From Staphylococcus carnosus (GTDB taxonomy: Bacteria > Bacillota > Bacilli > Staphylococcales > Staphylococcaceae), in NCBI RefSeq assembly GCF_900458435.1, contig NZ_UHCT01000001.1, positions 2,480,001 to 2,544,000 of the forward strand: a stretch of 64,000 nucleotides of DNA, given 5' to 3'. The translations under genes were made by a program, and so were the position numbers. How positions within the stretch are numbered: the first letter of the stretch is position 1; each line of letters begins with the position of its first letter. Below the pieces are notes generated by a model that searched no databases, had not been told where the DNA came from, and saw only the letters and a program-made list of their open reading frames with translations. Below are positions 16,527 to 25,729 of the stretch, piece after piece.

Positions 16527-17519
16527 TTATTGTTGTGCTTTGCGATCAGGTTGATTATGACGTGTTGTGTCTATATGACGTACTTCGCCTTCGATCGCTT
16601 CACGTTTTGGTTCTAAGAATGGTGGTAATGAAAGAATTTCACCTAATGTTTCATAAGGTTCATCACCAGTGAATCCTGGACCATCTGTTGCAATTTCAAC
16701 TAAGATGCCTGGATAGAATTTTGAATAAAGTGATTTGAAGTAATAACGTTCCACAAAACCTGAATTGCCGATATTATATGAATTCAAACGATCAATCCAT
16801 TCGTCTAGCCCTTCTTTATCATTAACACGGAATGCAGTATGGTGAATTGTGCCATAACCTTGCATACCAGGATTACCGCCTTGTTTATGCACAATCACTT
16901 GACCGCCATTTCCACCTTGTCCTGTTTCAAAAAGATGGTAGTCTCCTTCTGAATCTACTTCTTTATAACCGTAAACTTCTTCGAAAACTGCTTTGAAAGC
17001 TTCATAACGGCTGACATTCAATTCAATTGGTCCTAGACCAACAATGGCATATTCTTCTGGCACTGGTCCGTTTTTCCAAGCAACACCTGGTTCAACACTG
17101 CCCTCTTTGTCAGTTTCATCTGAGATAAGATTATATTGTTGACCGTCGAAATCTTCAAAACGAATAATTTTTTTACCTAACAATGTTTCAACATCTGAAT
17201 GCTCTATATTTAATTTATCAAATCGATCTGCCCAATATTCAATAGCTGCATCTGATGGTACACGTAAAGAAATTCTTGCGATTTCGTCTGTTCCGTGTGT
17301 TCCTTTTGGAATTCCTGGGAAATCAAAGAATGTAACATCTGTGCCTGCATTACCTTCATCATCTGCGAAGAATAAATGATACGTATGAATATCATCTTGG
17401 TTTACTGTTTTTTTCACTAAACGTAAACCCAATACATCTGTATAGAAATCGTAAATTTTAACAGCATCGCTTGTAATTGCTGTAACGTGGTGCATACCTT
17501 TTAAGTTTTGCATCTTCAT
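16527..17519 (-). CDS. mhqE: MhqE/MhqO-like ring-cleaving dioxygenase (VOC family)
   Basis: A 330-residue protein with two vicinal-oxygen-chelate halves: the first opens with LKGMHHVTAITSDAVKIYDF, the second with GTIHHTAFRVNDKEGLDEW; the His residues of HHVT and HHTAF and a distal Glu (LVEIATDGPGF) are candidate metal ligands. Homologues are annotated as hydroquinone/quinone-responsive dioxygenases. It is the first gene of a two-gene unit with mhqD. The upstream region lacks an obvious MhqR operator, and no marR-family gene is adjacent. Confidence 0.83.
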   Translation of the reverse strand: MKMQNLKGMHHVTAITSDAVKIYDFYTDVLGLRLVKKTVNQDDIHTYHLFFADDEGNAGTDVTFFDFPGIPKGTHGTDEIARISLRVPSDAAIEYWADRFDKLNIEHSDVETLLGKKIIRFEDFDGQQYNLISDETDKEGSVEPGVAWKNGPVPEEYAIVGLGPIELNVSRYEAFKAVFEEVYGYKEVDSEGDYHLFETGQGGNGGQVIVHKQGGNPGMQGYGTIHHTAFRVNDKEGLDEWIDRLNSYNIGNSGFVERYYFKSLYSKFYPGILVEIATDGPGFTGDEPYETLGEILSLPPFLEPKREAIEGEVRHIDTTRHNQPDRKAQQ

Positions 17520-17635
17520 TTCATCTCCTTCTAATTAAAAAACTATCTAAGCCGTGTGCTTTATAGGTATATATTTTATACTTAATATAATAATGCTACC
17601 TAGAACGTTTTGCAAGCTTTATGTCTCTCTTTTAA

Positions 17636-17680
17636 AAAAAGACCTCAGAACCACTGTTCTGAAGCCTTTTTTATAAACTG
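17636..17680 (-). terminator. Terminator of the PadR-DUF1700-DUF4097 unit
   Basis: On the minus strand a 13-bp stem with two G-U pairs (17656-17668 with 17639-17651) and a 4-nt loop is followed by a run of seven U. Confidence 0.75.
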
Positions 17681-17709
17681 TGCTACAGCCTGTATATAAG
17701 GTAGTACGA

Positions 17710-18532
17710 TTAATTTATTACTACATTACCCGTATCTGTATCCACTTGAACCTTAAAATTACCTTGTCCATATTTTTCATCTTTTAATTGAGGTTGATTT
17801 ATTCTTATTTCACTGCCGTTATCTTCATCAGTCTTATCAACGAGTTTAGTGTTTTTAGGTGCTTTGGCATAATCTAATTTGATATCTCCGGTATCGGTCC
17901 TTGTATCGATGTTAGCATCTCCGTTAATAGATTTGATGATAATATCACCAGTATCACTTTGTGCAGTTACGTCTTTAAACTCTGTTTTAAGTAGTTCTAT
18001 ATCTCCAGTATCACTTTTTAAGTCTAATTGATTACTTTTACTATTTTTAAATTGAATATCTCCTGTATTCGTTACAGCTTCAACTTGTTCGGCTTTCAAA
18101 CCTTCAATTGTGATATCACTCGTATCATTATGCAAATCTACTTTTTCTAACTTATGGTCTGGCACAGTAATCGTGATATCTGCTATCTGCTGGTTTGGTT
18201 CCTTTAAAATTAAAATTAATACGAGGACCCTTTTGTGCTTCTTTTACAATAAGTGTACTGTTTTTGATCTCACTTGTTATTTCTGTATGTGCTTTATCTC
18301 CACTTTTCGCTTTAACGCTAAAGTGCTTTCCGTGTTTCACTTTGATGTCTGCTAACTGACCATTTACTTGCAGCTTTTTAATTGAATCATCTTCTTTTTG
18401 ATAATCTTTTTCGTAGTTCAAGGGATGAGAAGGTGTATTTGAAACTTTTTTCATTTCAAAATATGTTGCTAATCCGAAACCGATAAACATGAGCAGCCCG
18501 ATTGTGAATAATATTATCAATACCTTTTTCAT
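17710..18532 (-). pseudogene. DUF4097 (LiaG/YvlB-like) membrane-anchored protein, frameshifted
   Basis: Two overlapping frames make one DUF4097 protein of about 273 residues. The N-terminal part (from ATG 18532) has one membrane segment (VLIILFTIGLLMFIGFGLA) and an extracellular beta region. The C-terminal part has the DUF4097 signature of repeated DTGDI units. The frames join near 18190-18197, where one extra base breaks GTK-QQIADITITVPDHK; total length is 1 modulo 3. The start overlaps the DUF1700 stop as ATGA. Either a real one-base insertion that removes the beta-helix domain or a sequence error. Homologues sit with PadR/DUF1700 genes in cell-envelope stress modules. Confidence 0.8.
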
Positions 18533-19089
18533 GAGCGTGCACTTCCCTTCACAACATTGATATTCCATCTAAGATACTTCATGAATAAAACGAAACTCCA
18601 TTTACAAGCCAAGTATGTGACGACGAGCAGTATTAAACCAACACCGAACATGGCAAAAACGGAATAAGTTTCTACCGGCATGATGGCACTGGCTCCATCT
18701 ATGATACCTTTCACTAAGAGTAAAACAGGTGAAACAAGTAGTGTCACAGTTGTTGTAATAAGCCCAAAGAGGAGACCGATCAGTGTTGTTAGAACTCCAA
18801 AGACTACAAAAAAGTTCAGGATACTGAGTCCCATAACTGCTAAGATGGCATTAGTAACATTATTAGGGTTTTTAGAATCTTCAACTTTATCCATTGCAGA
18901 AGTCGCACTCATTTCACGTCCGATAGACTTAGGATTGCCAAGTTCTTTAGAAATTTCTTCTTCTGTCTTACCAGCTTCTTTACCGCTGATAAAATGTGTT
19001 TCATATTCATCAAGGATATCTCGTCGTTCTTCTGGAGTGACTCTTGTTAAATAGCGATCTAGTAGTCTTAAATATTCTTGTTTATTCAT
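18529..19089 (-). CDS. DUF1700 (HAAS-domain) membrane protein
   Basis: A 186-residue protein. Residues 1-60 are the HAAS/DUF1700 helical domain (YLRLLDRYLTRVTPEERRDI, then EISKELGNPKSIGREM), followed by about three to four membrane helices. GAGGAG at 9-10 nt sets ATG 19089, inside the end of the PadR gene (8-nt overlap); a GTG nine nt upstream is too close to the ribosome site. Middle gene of a PadR-DUF1700-DUF4097 module. HAAS proteins couple PadR-type regulation to membrane events; the exact role is unknown. Confidence 0.85.
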   Translation of the reverse strand: MNKQEYLRLLDRYLTRVTPEERRDILDEYETHFISGKEAGKTEEEISKELGNPKSIGREMSATSAMDKVEDSKNPNNVTNAILAVMGLSILNFFVVFGVLTTLIGLLFGLITTTVTLLVSPVLLLVKGIIDGASAIMPVETYSVFAMFGVGLILLVVTYLACKWSFVLFMKYLRWNINVVKGSARS

Positions 19090-19405
19090 CAACTTCACTC
19101 TCCTCTATAAACAAATTGACAGCATCTGTAAAATCTTTCCATTCTGCTAAAAGTGATTTCAGACGTTCTCGTCCTTCTTCTGTAATTTTGTAGTACTTAC
19201 GTGCCGGCCCTTCTGTTGAAGGTTTAAAATATGTGGTCAAATACCCTTCTTTTACTAGGCGGCGCATAAGTGGATAAACTGTGCCTTCTGCAATTGAAAT
19301 ACGAGGTGTGATTTTTTGAACTAAGGAATAACCGTATTGATCTTCACCTTTGATAATGAGTAGTACTAGAAATTCCAAAGCCCCCTTCTTAAATTGTATA
19401 TTCAT
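19082..19405 (-). CDS. PadR-family transcriptional regulator
   Basis: A 107-residue PadR regulator, the usual length for the short class. LEFLVLLIIKGEDQYGYSLVQ opens the winged helix, AEGTVYPLMRRLVKEGYL is the recognition/wing region, and ARKYYKITEEGRERL is the conserved wing end. Residues beyond 85 form a dimerisation helix. It heads the operon with DUF1700 and DUF4097 genes. An inverted repeat TGTAATGTTTA/TAAACATTACA upstream (19438-19491) is a candidate auto-operator. Confidence 0.9.
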   Translation of the reverse strand: MNIQFKKGALEFLVLLIIKGEDQYGYSLVQKITPRISIAEGTVYPLMRRLVKEGYLTTYFKPSTEGPARKYYKITEEGRERLKSLLAEWKDFTDAVNLFIEESEVDE

Positions 19406-19437
19406 CGCATTACCTCCATATACATTAATCAGTACTG

Positions 19438-19491
19438 TGTAATGTTTAGTAGTTGTTATCTATAATATAGCATGCGGTATTAAACATTACA
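19438..19491. promoter_or_regulatory. Inverted repeat upstream of padR, candidate operator
   Basis: Perfect 11-nt arms TGTAATGTTTA (19438-19448) and TAAACATTACA (19481-19491) separated by 32 nt lie in the promoter region of the padR operon. ATGT/ACAT cores are typical of PadR operators. PadR binding is inference. Confidence 0.45.
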
Positions 19492-19584
19492 AGGTAGTGA
19501 TTATTAAATAATTGTAAAAGTTGTGACAATTTTCACTTTCAGGATTTTGAAATGTCAAAAACCTTATCATTACGCCTTTGAAAG

Positions 19585-19641
19585 ACATAAAAATACCGTT
19601 GTTTTGGTTGCAATAAACCAAAACAACGGTATTTTTTTCAA
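19585..19641. terminator. Bidirectional terminator-like hairpin after the MetE-like gene
   Basis: A nearly perfect 19-bp stem (AAATACCGTTGTTTTGGTT at 19591-19609 with its complement at 19616-19634). U tracts exist on both strands; the minus-strand MetE-like gene ends 8 nt away. Confidence 0.85.
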
Positions 19642-20769
19642 TTAACCTTCAACTTTTTCGGTGTTCCATACTTCTTCAGCAATACTTTTTACTAAACGTA
19701 TTTTTGCCCATTGTGCTTCTTCAGTTAGATTGTTTCCTTCTTCTGTAGAAGCAAAACCGCATTGTGTACTTAACGCTAAATTCTCTAACGGGATATATTG
19801 GCTTGCTTCTTTGATACGTGCAATCACTTCGTCACGATCTTCGAGTTGACCATCTTTTGAAGTAATTAACCCTAGAACAACATTTTTCCCTTCAGAAACA
19901 TGTGCTAATGGTTCAAACCCTCCAGAACGGTCTGTATCATATTCTAAAAGATAATTATCAACATTTTCTCTATCAAACAGTGGTGAAGCTACAGAATCAT
20001 AAGCCCCTTCTGCAAACCATGTTGAACGATAGTTTCCGCGACAGACGTGTGTTTGTACTGTTAAATCTTCAGGTAATCCTTCAATTGCTTTATTGTTTGC
20101 TTTAACAAATACTTCTTTTAAACGTTCTTTCTCTTTTGCATCGCCATTTTTACCATTAATTTCTGTTTGATCTCCTACCAATCTTCCCCAAGTTGTGTCA
20201 TCAAACTGGATGGTACGTAATCCTTCGTCATATAAATCTTGAATAACAGTTTGGTATGCCTCAGCAATCGCATCAATCAATTCATCGTCTGTCGAGTAGA
20301 ACTTTCTAGTAGCCTCTAAATTTTCTTTACGTGTCAGTTCAGAGAATAAACGTGCAGGTGCTGGTACTGTTTGACGTGCTTCAATACCTTCTGGTGTGTG
20401 TGCTTTTAAAAATTTATAATGTTCGACAAATGGATGATTTTCTCCGCTTATGTAATTGCTTAATCTTGCTGTTTCAAAACGAGATTGTACATTTTCAAAT
20501 TCAAAGCCTCCCGCATCTTTAATTGCTTCTACACCGTTTAATCCCCAAAAGAAATCTAAATGCCACCAACTGCGACGAAATTCTCCATCGGTAATAGATT
20601 GCAATCCGTTTTCCACTTGTTTTGTGATGAGTTGTTTAATCTCTTCATCTTCTGCTTTGGAAAGCGCTTCTTGATCGATTGTTCCTTGTTCAAATTGTGC
20701 ACGTGCTTTTTTCAATGCTTCTGGTCTTAAAAAACTTCCTACAATGTCATATCTTAATAATTCAGTCAT
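19642..20769 (-). CDS. MetE C-terminal-domain-like protein (YxjG/YxjH type)
   Basis: A 375-residue protein of the cobalamin-independent methionine synthase C-terminal family. Landmarks are DIVGSFLRPEALKKA at the start, ITDGEFRRSWWHLDFFWG, IQFDDTTWGRL, and LTVQTHVCRGNYRSTW with a His-x-Cys zinc-ligand pair; LALSTQCGFAST supplies a further Cys. It is half the length of full MetE, like B. subtilis YxjG/YxjH, thought to act in methionine synthesis or salvage. RBS spacing favours ATG 20769 over a TTG 6 nt upstream. A T-box leader with an AUG specifier candidate precedes it, so it should be induced by methionine starvation. Confidence 0.87.
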   Translation of the reverse strand: MTELLRYDIVGSFLRPEALKKARAQFEQGTIDQEALSKAEDEEIKQLITKQVENGLQSITDGEFRRSWWHLDFFWGLNGVEAIKDAGGFEFENVQSRFETARLSNYISGENHPFVEHYKFLKAHTPEGIEARQTVPAPARLFSELTRKENLEATRKFYSTDDELIDAIAEAYQTVIQDLYDEGLRTIQFDDTTWGRLVGDQTEINGKNGDAKEKERLKEVFVKANNKAIEGLPEDLTVQTHVCRGNYRSTWFAEGAYDSVASPLFDRENVDNYLLEYDTDRSGGFEPLAHVSEGKNVVLGLITSKDGQLEDRDEVIARIKEASQYIPLENLALSTQCGFASTEEGNNLTEEAQWAKIRLVKSIAEEVWNTEKVEG

Positions 20770-20811
20770 ATTCAATATCTCCCTGTTTTATTTATCTTTT
20801 CCAAACAACTC

Positions 20812-21041
20812 AAAAAACCCCTACAGAGCTTTGGCTCTATAGGGGCGAAGAATCTATCCACGCGGTACCACCCGAATTTGTGCATGTTGAAGCACATCTC
20901 AAAAAAGCACTCATAATCAAGTACTTCCGGCGGTCATAACGTACGCCACTACGTGTCAGCTTAATCATTCAGCTAACAGATTCAGAGTCCATTTTCTATA
21001 TTCTCAAATCACTTTTTCACACCATACAAAAGCTCTCTGCA
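20812..21041 (-). promoter_or_regulatory. T-box riboswitch, likely methionine specific
   Basis: The T-box core GGGTGGTACCGCG reads on the minus strand at 20873-20861. It is followed by a terminator (stem 20845-20834 with 20829-20818, then six U) that competes with the T-box antiterminator. Stem I closes with GCAGAGAGC (about 21040-21032) and GGACTCTG (20989-20982). The AUG immediately before GGACTCTG (20992-20990) sits where the specifier codon is expected, matching methionine and the downstream MetE-like gene. Class certain, specifier inferred by position. Confidence 0.9.
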
Positions 21042-21222
21042 GATTTTTAAATATATACTTTACTCATCTTTATCTTTTCGAATTATTTGATTAATGCTCA
21101 TTGTATATTTAAAAGAATATTCTGTCAACTTAATTATTATTAACTCTTTAATAATTTTCTCAATCATTATACACAGTAATACAAATAGGCTATTTTCGAG
21201 CAAAAAAGTAGAGCTTCATACT

Positions 21223-21807
21223 TTAAAATAAATGTCGATTGTTTATAAAGCTCCAATAACCCCTGTACTTTTTGATATTTACTTTGATTTCACCTAAATA
21301 TATATTGTCGTAACCTTTATGGGCTTTCAATATTACCGGTTTATTTACGTCATAAATATCATAAGCAATTGCACATCTTACGGATTTACCCTTTTTAATT
21401 AAATCATCTTGGTTATCAAGCACATAGTTATATTTTTCCATGTTAGGAAGTGGGCCAACATCAATTTTCTTCATAGAATCACTTGTATCTTGGTAAGCTT
21501 CAAAAGCAGTAAACCATGCTCCAATTGGGTCAATTTCTTTATCCACTTTATTTTTAGCTTCATAAGTTACAACAAGCTGCGGTTTTTCTTGCCCCTCATA
21601 AGTATTCATTGGTAAGTATTCCGTATTTAATACTTTAATTTCTAAATCATGTAACACTGCTGTATTATTTTTTAATTCTTTAGTTCTGAGCTTCTTAGAT
21701 TGATTTTCTTCTTTTACTTTTTCTGAATCAATTTCACTTGTCTTACTACTATTGCATCCAGATAATATAACCGATAATAAAATAAAAATCATTGTTAGTT
21801 TTCTCAT
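21223..21807 (-). CDS. Predicted lipoprotein (DUF5067-like)
   Basis: A 194-residue lipoprotein. The signal peptide MRKLTMIFILLSVILSGCNS has lipobox LSGC (Cys 18). The mature region contains LHDLEIKVLNTEYLPM, QLVVTYEAKNKVDKEIDP and a segment rich in aromatic residues, the immunoglobulin-like DUF5067 pattern of staphylococcal and lactobacillar lipoproteins. GAAGGGG precedes ATG 21807. Monocistronic; function unknown. Confidence 0.72.
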   Translation of the reverse strand: MRKLTMIFILLSVILSGCNSSKTSEIDSEKVKEENQSKKLRTKELKNNTAVLHDLEIKVLNTEYLPMNTYEGQEKPQLVVTYEAKNKVDKEIDPIGAWFTAFEAYQDTSDSMKKIDVGPLPNMEKYNYVLDNQDDLIKKGKSVRCAIAYDIYDVNKPVILKAHKGYDNIYLGEIKVNIKKYRGYWSFINNRHLF

Positions 21808-21949
21808 TGATGTCCCCTTCTTTTGATGAAATAATTTAATCTATTGACTTTAATTATACATTTAAACCTATAAAAAGTAACTAAGAATTATATAAATAAA
21901 CGCACCTAATATTCAGTATTAGATACGTTAATAAAAATTATTCCTTCAA

Positions 21950-22117
21950 TCACTCTTTTACCGCTTCCATAGGCACCATTTCTCTAATTGTAGCTTTGAG
22001 ATTATTGATTTGCGCCTTTCTTCCCATACTACTAGCCATATTCATCGGTTTATAATTTTCCCAGTGCTCAAGTTCATCCATTTTTTCTCTGATTTGCTGT
22101 TTGCTGAATTGTTTCAT
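21950..22117 (-). CDS. Small 55-residue protein under a SAM riboswitch
   Basis: A 55-codon ORF with AAAGGTGG upstream of ATG 22117, placed directly after a SAM-I riboswitch and its terminator. The product is charged and mostly helical (begins MKQFSKQQIREKMDELEHWE), with six internal Met and no Cys. No family recognised; it does not resemble known S-box-controlled methionine enzymes. It is the first ORF of the riboswitch transcript, so expression should rise when SAM is low. Either a genuine methionine-regulated small protein or what remains after loss of a longer target gene. Confidence 0.55.
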   Translation of the reverse strand: MKQFSKQQIREKMDELEHWENYKPMNMASSMGRKAQINNLKATIREMVPMEAVKE

Positions 22118-22150
22118 TTTATTTACCACCTTTATCTTTTTTGGATAAAT

Positions 22151-22300
22151 AAAATAGCCCTTCTTACAAGAAGAAGCGCTTCAACACATCTTCTTATCTT
22201 TCAAGTCATCAACTTGTTGGATTTAGCACGATACCGCAAAGCGGTTGCTGCTGGAGTTTCACAGGGCCAAGTCCCTCCACTCACTCTTAATAAGAACTAT
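22151..22300 (-). promoter_or_regulatory. SAM-I (S-box) riboswitch with terminator
   Basis: Minus-strand S-box consensus is clear: P1 CTTATT-AAGAG near 22296, GGAGGGACTTGGCCCTGTGA, then AAACTCC, GCAACC, the CCGCTTTGCGG hairpin, GTGCTAAATCC and closing AAGATAAG at 22200-22193. A terminator follows: 10-bp stem with one mismatch (22180-22171 with 22164-22155), then AUUUUAUUUAU. An upstream TTGAAA...TATCAT pair near 22316-22355 is a plausible promoter. It controls the 55-codon ORF at 21950-22117. Confidence 0.93.
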
Positions 22301-22460
22301 TTTATTCACATATAATGATACCGTATTTCTGTACTTTTTCAACTTATTAACTACAGAAACCCAAAAAAGTTGTATATTTTATTAATAAACCATCTAAACT
22401 AATAATCACCTGAAATTATGTTAAACTTCAAATATATTCAAATAAAGGGAGATGTTTGAT

Positions 22461-22934
22461 ATGAGTTCAATTTATACATACGAAGATAAGGTCCATCCTT
22501 CTTGGATTGATCACAATCATCATTTACATGATGCACAGTATTTTTCAATATTCAGTGATGCTGTGGTAGGTTTTTTCGCAAGTTTAGGTTTCTCGATTGA
22601 TTATCGTCAAAATCATGATACGACTATTTTTAATTTAGAAGCGCATATTACTTTCTTGAAAGAAATGGTTTTAGATGAATCATTTAAAGTAGATGTATAT
22701 GTTTATGACTTCGACCATAAACGCGTACACTTTTTCTTAAAAATGTTTAATCAAGAAGGGGTACAAACAGCAGCATATGAAGTGATTATGATGTGCATTA
22801 ATAATAAAGAACGTCGCAGTGCTGAATTCCCAGAGTTTGTATATGAAAACATCGAAAAATATTACAAAGAACAAGGGGATTTCGAAATACCAAAACAGCT
22901 GGGACATCAAATTGGAATCAGACGCAAAAAGTAA
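22461..22934 (+). CDS. Hotdog-fold acyl-CoA thioesterase, paralog of the carnitine-operon enzyme
   Basis: A 157-residue 4HBT-type thioesterase. VHPSWIDHNHHLHDAQYFSIF matches VQDAWLDHNQHMNDAEYNRVF of the protein at 2554-3024, and the ends also correspond (PKQLGHQIGIRRK against PKELGRQIGIKHK), so they are paralogs. An upstream in-frame ATG (22452) overlaps the AAAGGGAG ribosome site, so ATG 22461 is preferred. Isolated from other carnitine-type genes; substrate unknown, possibly betainyl-CoA or another short acyl-CoA. Confidence 0.78.
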   Translation: MSSIYTYEDKVHPSWIDHNHHLHDAQYFSIFSDAVVGFFASLGFSIDYRQNHDTTIFNLEAHITFLKEMVLDESFKVDVYVYDFDHKRVHFFLKMFNQEGVQTAAYEVIMMCINNKERRSAEFPEFVYENIEKYYKEQGDFEIPKQLGHQIGIRRKK

Positions 22935-22938
22935 AAAT

Positions 22939-22980
22939 AAGGCAAGCAACTGTTAAAGTTCGCTTGCCTTTAATTTATTT
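22939..22980. terminator. Bidirectional terminator between thioesterase and butA
   Basis: AAGGCAAGC (22939-22947) pairs with GCTTGCCTT (22962-22970); T-rich tails on both strands serve these convergent genes. Confidence 0.8.
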
Positions 22981-22986
22981 TGTTGC

Positions 22987-23814
<828 letters not shown>

Positions 23815-23860
23815 TTATAGTTTATTTTCTGAATAATCGCAAAATAACTCATAAAAAATA

Positions 23861-23895
23861 AGCACATACAGCCCCTCATTACTGTATGTGCTACT
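23861..23895 (-). terminator. Terminator of the TSUP-sat-cysC operon
   Basis: AGCACATACAG and its complement CTGTATGTGCT (11 bp) enclose a 10-nt loop; minus-strand reading ends in AUUUUUUAU. Confidence 0.82.
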
Positions 23896-23906
23896 CATTT
23901 AAAAAC

Positions 23907-24506
23907 TTAAATTACTTTTTGGTCTTCTAAATATTGGATAATTTGTTCTACCGCTTCTTCTACTGAATTTTCTTCTGTATCCACGATAATTTCTGGGTCT
24001 TCAGGTGCTTCATAAGGTGCATCGATACCTGTGAAGTTTTTAATTTCTCCTGCGCGCACTTTTTTATACAATTGCTTAGGGTCTCTTTCTTCACATGCCG
24101 CTACACTTGCTTTAGTGTAAACTTCTACAAATTCGCCATCCTCTAAAATTTCACGCACATGATCACGGTCTTCACGATAAGGCGAAATAAAAGCTGTTAA
24201 AGTAATTAATCCAGCATCTGATAAAAGTTTGCTCACTTCTCCAATACGACGGATATTTTCCTTTCGGTCTTCAGGACTGAATCCTAAATTATTATTCAAT
24301 CCATGACGGATATTATCACCATCTAAGCGATAAGAACGTACGCCGCGTTCAAATAATGCTTTTTCTAAAGCAACACTGATAGTAGATTTACCAGATCCTG
24401 ATAAACCTGTAAACCAGAGCACCACACTCTTGTGGCCATTTTTTTCCTGGCGCTCGTTTTTTGTTACTTCTGAATCATGCCATGTGATATTTTGTGATTT
24501 CACCAT
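23907..24506 (-). CDS. cysC: Adenylylsulfate (APS) kinase
   Basis: A 199-residue APS kinase that phosphorylates adenosine 5'-phosphosulfate to PAPS. The P-loop is [17 protein letters not shown] near residue 36; [20 protein letters not shown] and the [10 protein letters not shown] segment bind APS. Full family length. The ribosome site GGGGAGGG lies inside the end of sat and the ATG begins 5 nt after the sat stop, so the genes are coupled. Last gene of the TSUP-sat-cysC operon. Confidence 0.95.
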   Translation of the reverse strand: MVKSQNITWHDSEVTKNERQEKNGHKSVVLWFTGLSGSGKSTISVALEKALFERGVRSYRLDGDNIRHGLNNNLGFSPEDRKENIRRIGEVSKLLSDAGLITLTAFISPYREDRDHVREILEDGEFVEVYTKASVAACEERDPKQLYKKVRAGEIKNFTGIDAPYEAPEDPEIIVDTEENSVEEAVEQIIQYLEDQKVI

Positions 24507-24511
24507 TTAGT

Positions 24512-25711
24512 TTAACCCTCCCCATTTTGTTCTCTATGTCTGCGTAAACCGCGAATCAGCACTTCTGCTACTTCTGGTCTTGAGAATTCTTTCGGCAATG
24601 GTTCACCGTTACGTAATTTTTCACGTACTTTTGTACCGCTTAAATGTACATGATATTTTTTATCATGCGGGCAAGTTTTGGCAGTTGCCATGTTTTCGCA
24701 CTTTGTGCAGTAAAAAGCATGTTCAAATTTCATAATGTTGATACCTAGCTCATCCTCATATTGAGAAATGAGTTCTTGCGCTTCGTATGTACCATAGTAA
24801 TCACCTACACCGGCATGGTCACGACCTACGATGAAATGTGTGCAGCCGTAATTCAATCGGACAATCGCATGCAAGATAGCTTCACGCGGTCCTGCATAAC
24901 GCATTGCAGCAGGATAAATTGCTAAACGTGCGCGATTTTCCGGGAAATAATTTTTCAAAATAACTTGGTAACTTTCCATACGTACATCTGCTGGGATGTC
25001 ATCTGCTTTTGTTTCACCTACTAAAGGATTCAATAACAATCCATCAACCGTTTCTAAAGCACTCTTTTGAATGTATTCATGCGCACGATGAACTGGATTA
25101 CGTGTTTGGAAACCGACTACTGTTTTCCAACCTAAATCATGAAACATTTGTCTTACTTCAATAGGATCTAGTTCAAATTCTTCAAACTCACTATGATCAG
25201 GACGATTTACTAATTGAATAGGTCCAGCTAAATAAACATTTCCTTTTTCATATACTTTTTTTACACCTGGATGTGCTTCTTCAGTTGTACCATAAACGTT
25301 TTCAGCTTCTTTTTCTTTATCATAAGTGAACTTTTCTTGTAAATCTAAGACACCGTAAAGCTTGTCATCTTCTCCATATAACGCAATTTTAGAACCTAAT
25401 TCATATGCATCAGCCTGTTCTTCTGTTACAGGTAATGTAATCGGGATACTCCACAATGTACCATCAGCTAAATGCAAGTTTTCTACCACATTCGTATAAT
25501 CTGCTTCTCCCATAAATCCAGTTAATGGACTGAATCCGCCAATTGCGATTAATTCTAAGTCAGATAAACTCCATGCATTTAACGTTAATTTAGGAAATGC
25601 TTCTGCTTCTTTGATTAACGCTTCTCTCTCTGCACCTTCAAGTTGACGGTTAATTAATTCACCGCCGTGAGGTGTACTTGTATAATTAATAATTTGAGTT
25701 GCTGTTGCCAT
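24512..25711 (-). CDS. sat: Sulfate adenylyltransferase (ATP sulfurylase)
   Basis: A 399-residue homomeric ATP sulfurylase making APS from sulfate and ATP. Visible motifs are the [12 protein letters not shown] segment (QxRN, HxxH) near residue 195 and [13 protein letters not shown]. Cysteines in [19 protein letters not shown] are a bacterial/archaeal zinc-type insertion. The first in-frame ATG (25720) abuts the AAGGGAG site; ATG 25711 at 9 nt is preferred, adding or removing three residues. 18 nt after the TSUP gene, upstream of cysC. Confidence 0.95.
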   Translation of the reverse strand: MATATQIINYTSTPHGGELINRQLEGAEREALIKEAEAFPKLTLNAWSLSDLELIAIGGFSPLTGFMGEADYTNVVENLHLADGTLWSIPITLPVTEEQADAYELGSKIALYGEDDKLYGVLDLQEKFTYDKEKEAENVYGTTEEAHPGVKKVYEKGNVYLAGPIQLVNRPDHSEFEEFELDPIEVRQMFHDLGWKTVVGFQTRNPVHRAHEYIQKSALETVDGLLLNPLVGETKADDIPADVRMESYQVILKNYFPENRARLAIYPAAMRYAGPREAILHAIVRLNYGCTHFIVGRDHAGVGDYYGTYEAQELISQYEDELGINIMKFEHAFYCTKCENMATAKTCPHDKKYHVHLSGTKVREKLRNGEPLPKEFSRPEVAEVLIRGLRRHREQNGEG

Positions 25712-25729
25712 ATTATCCATCTCCCTTGT

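Noticed and set aside
17710..18165. Repeated DTGDI units as a tandem repeat element
   Set aside because: They are the periodic signature of DUF4097 beta repeats at the protein level, not a DNA repeat.
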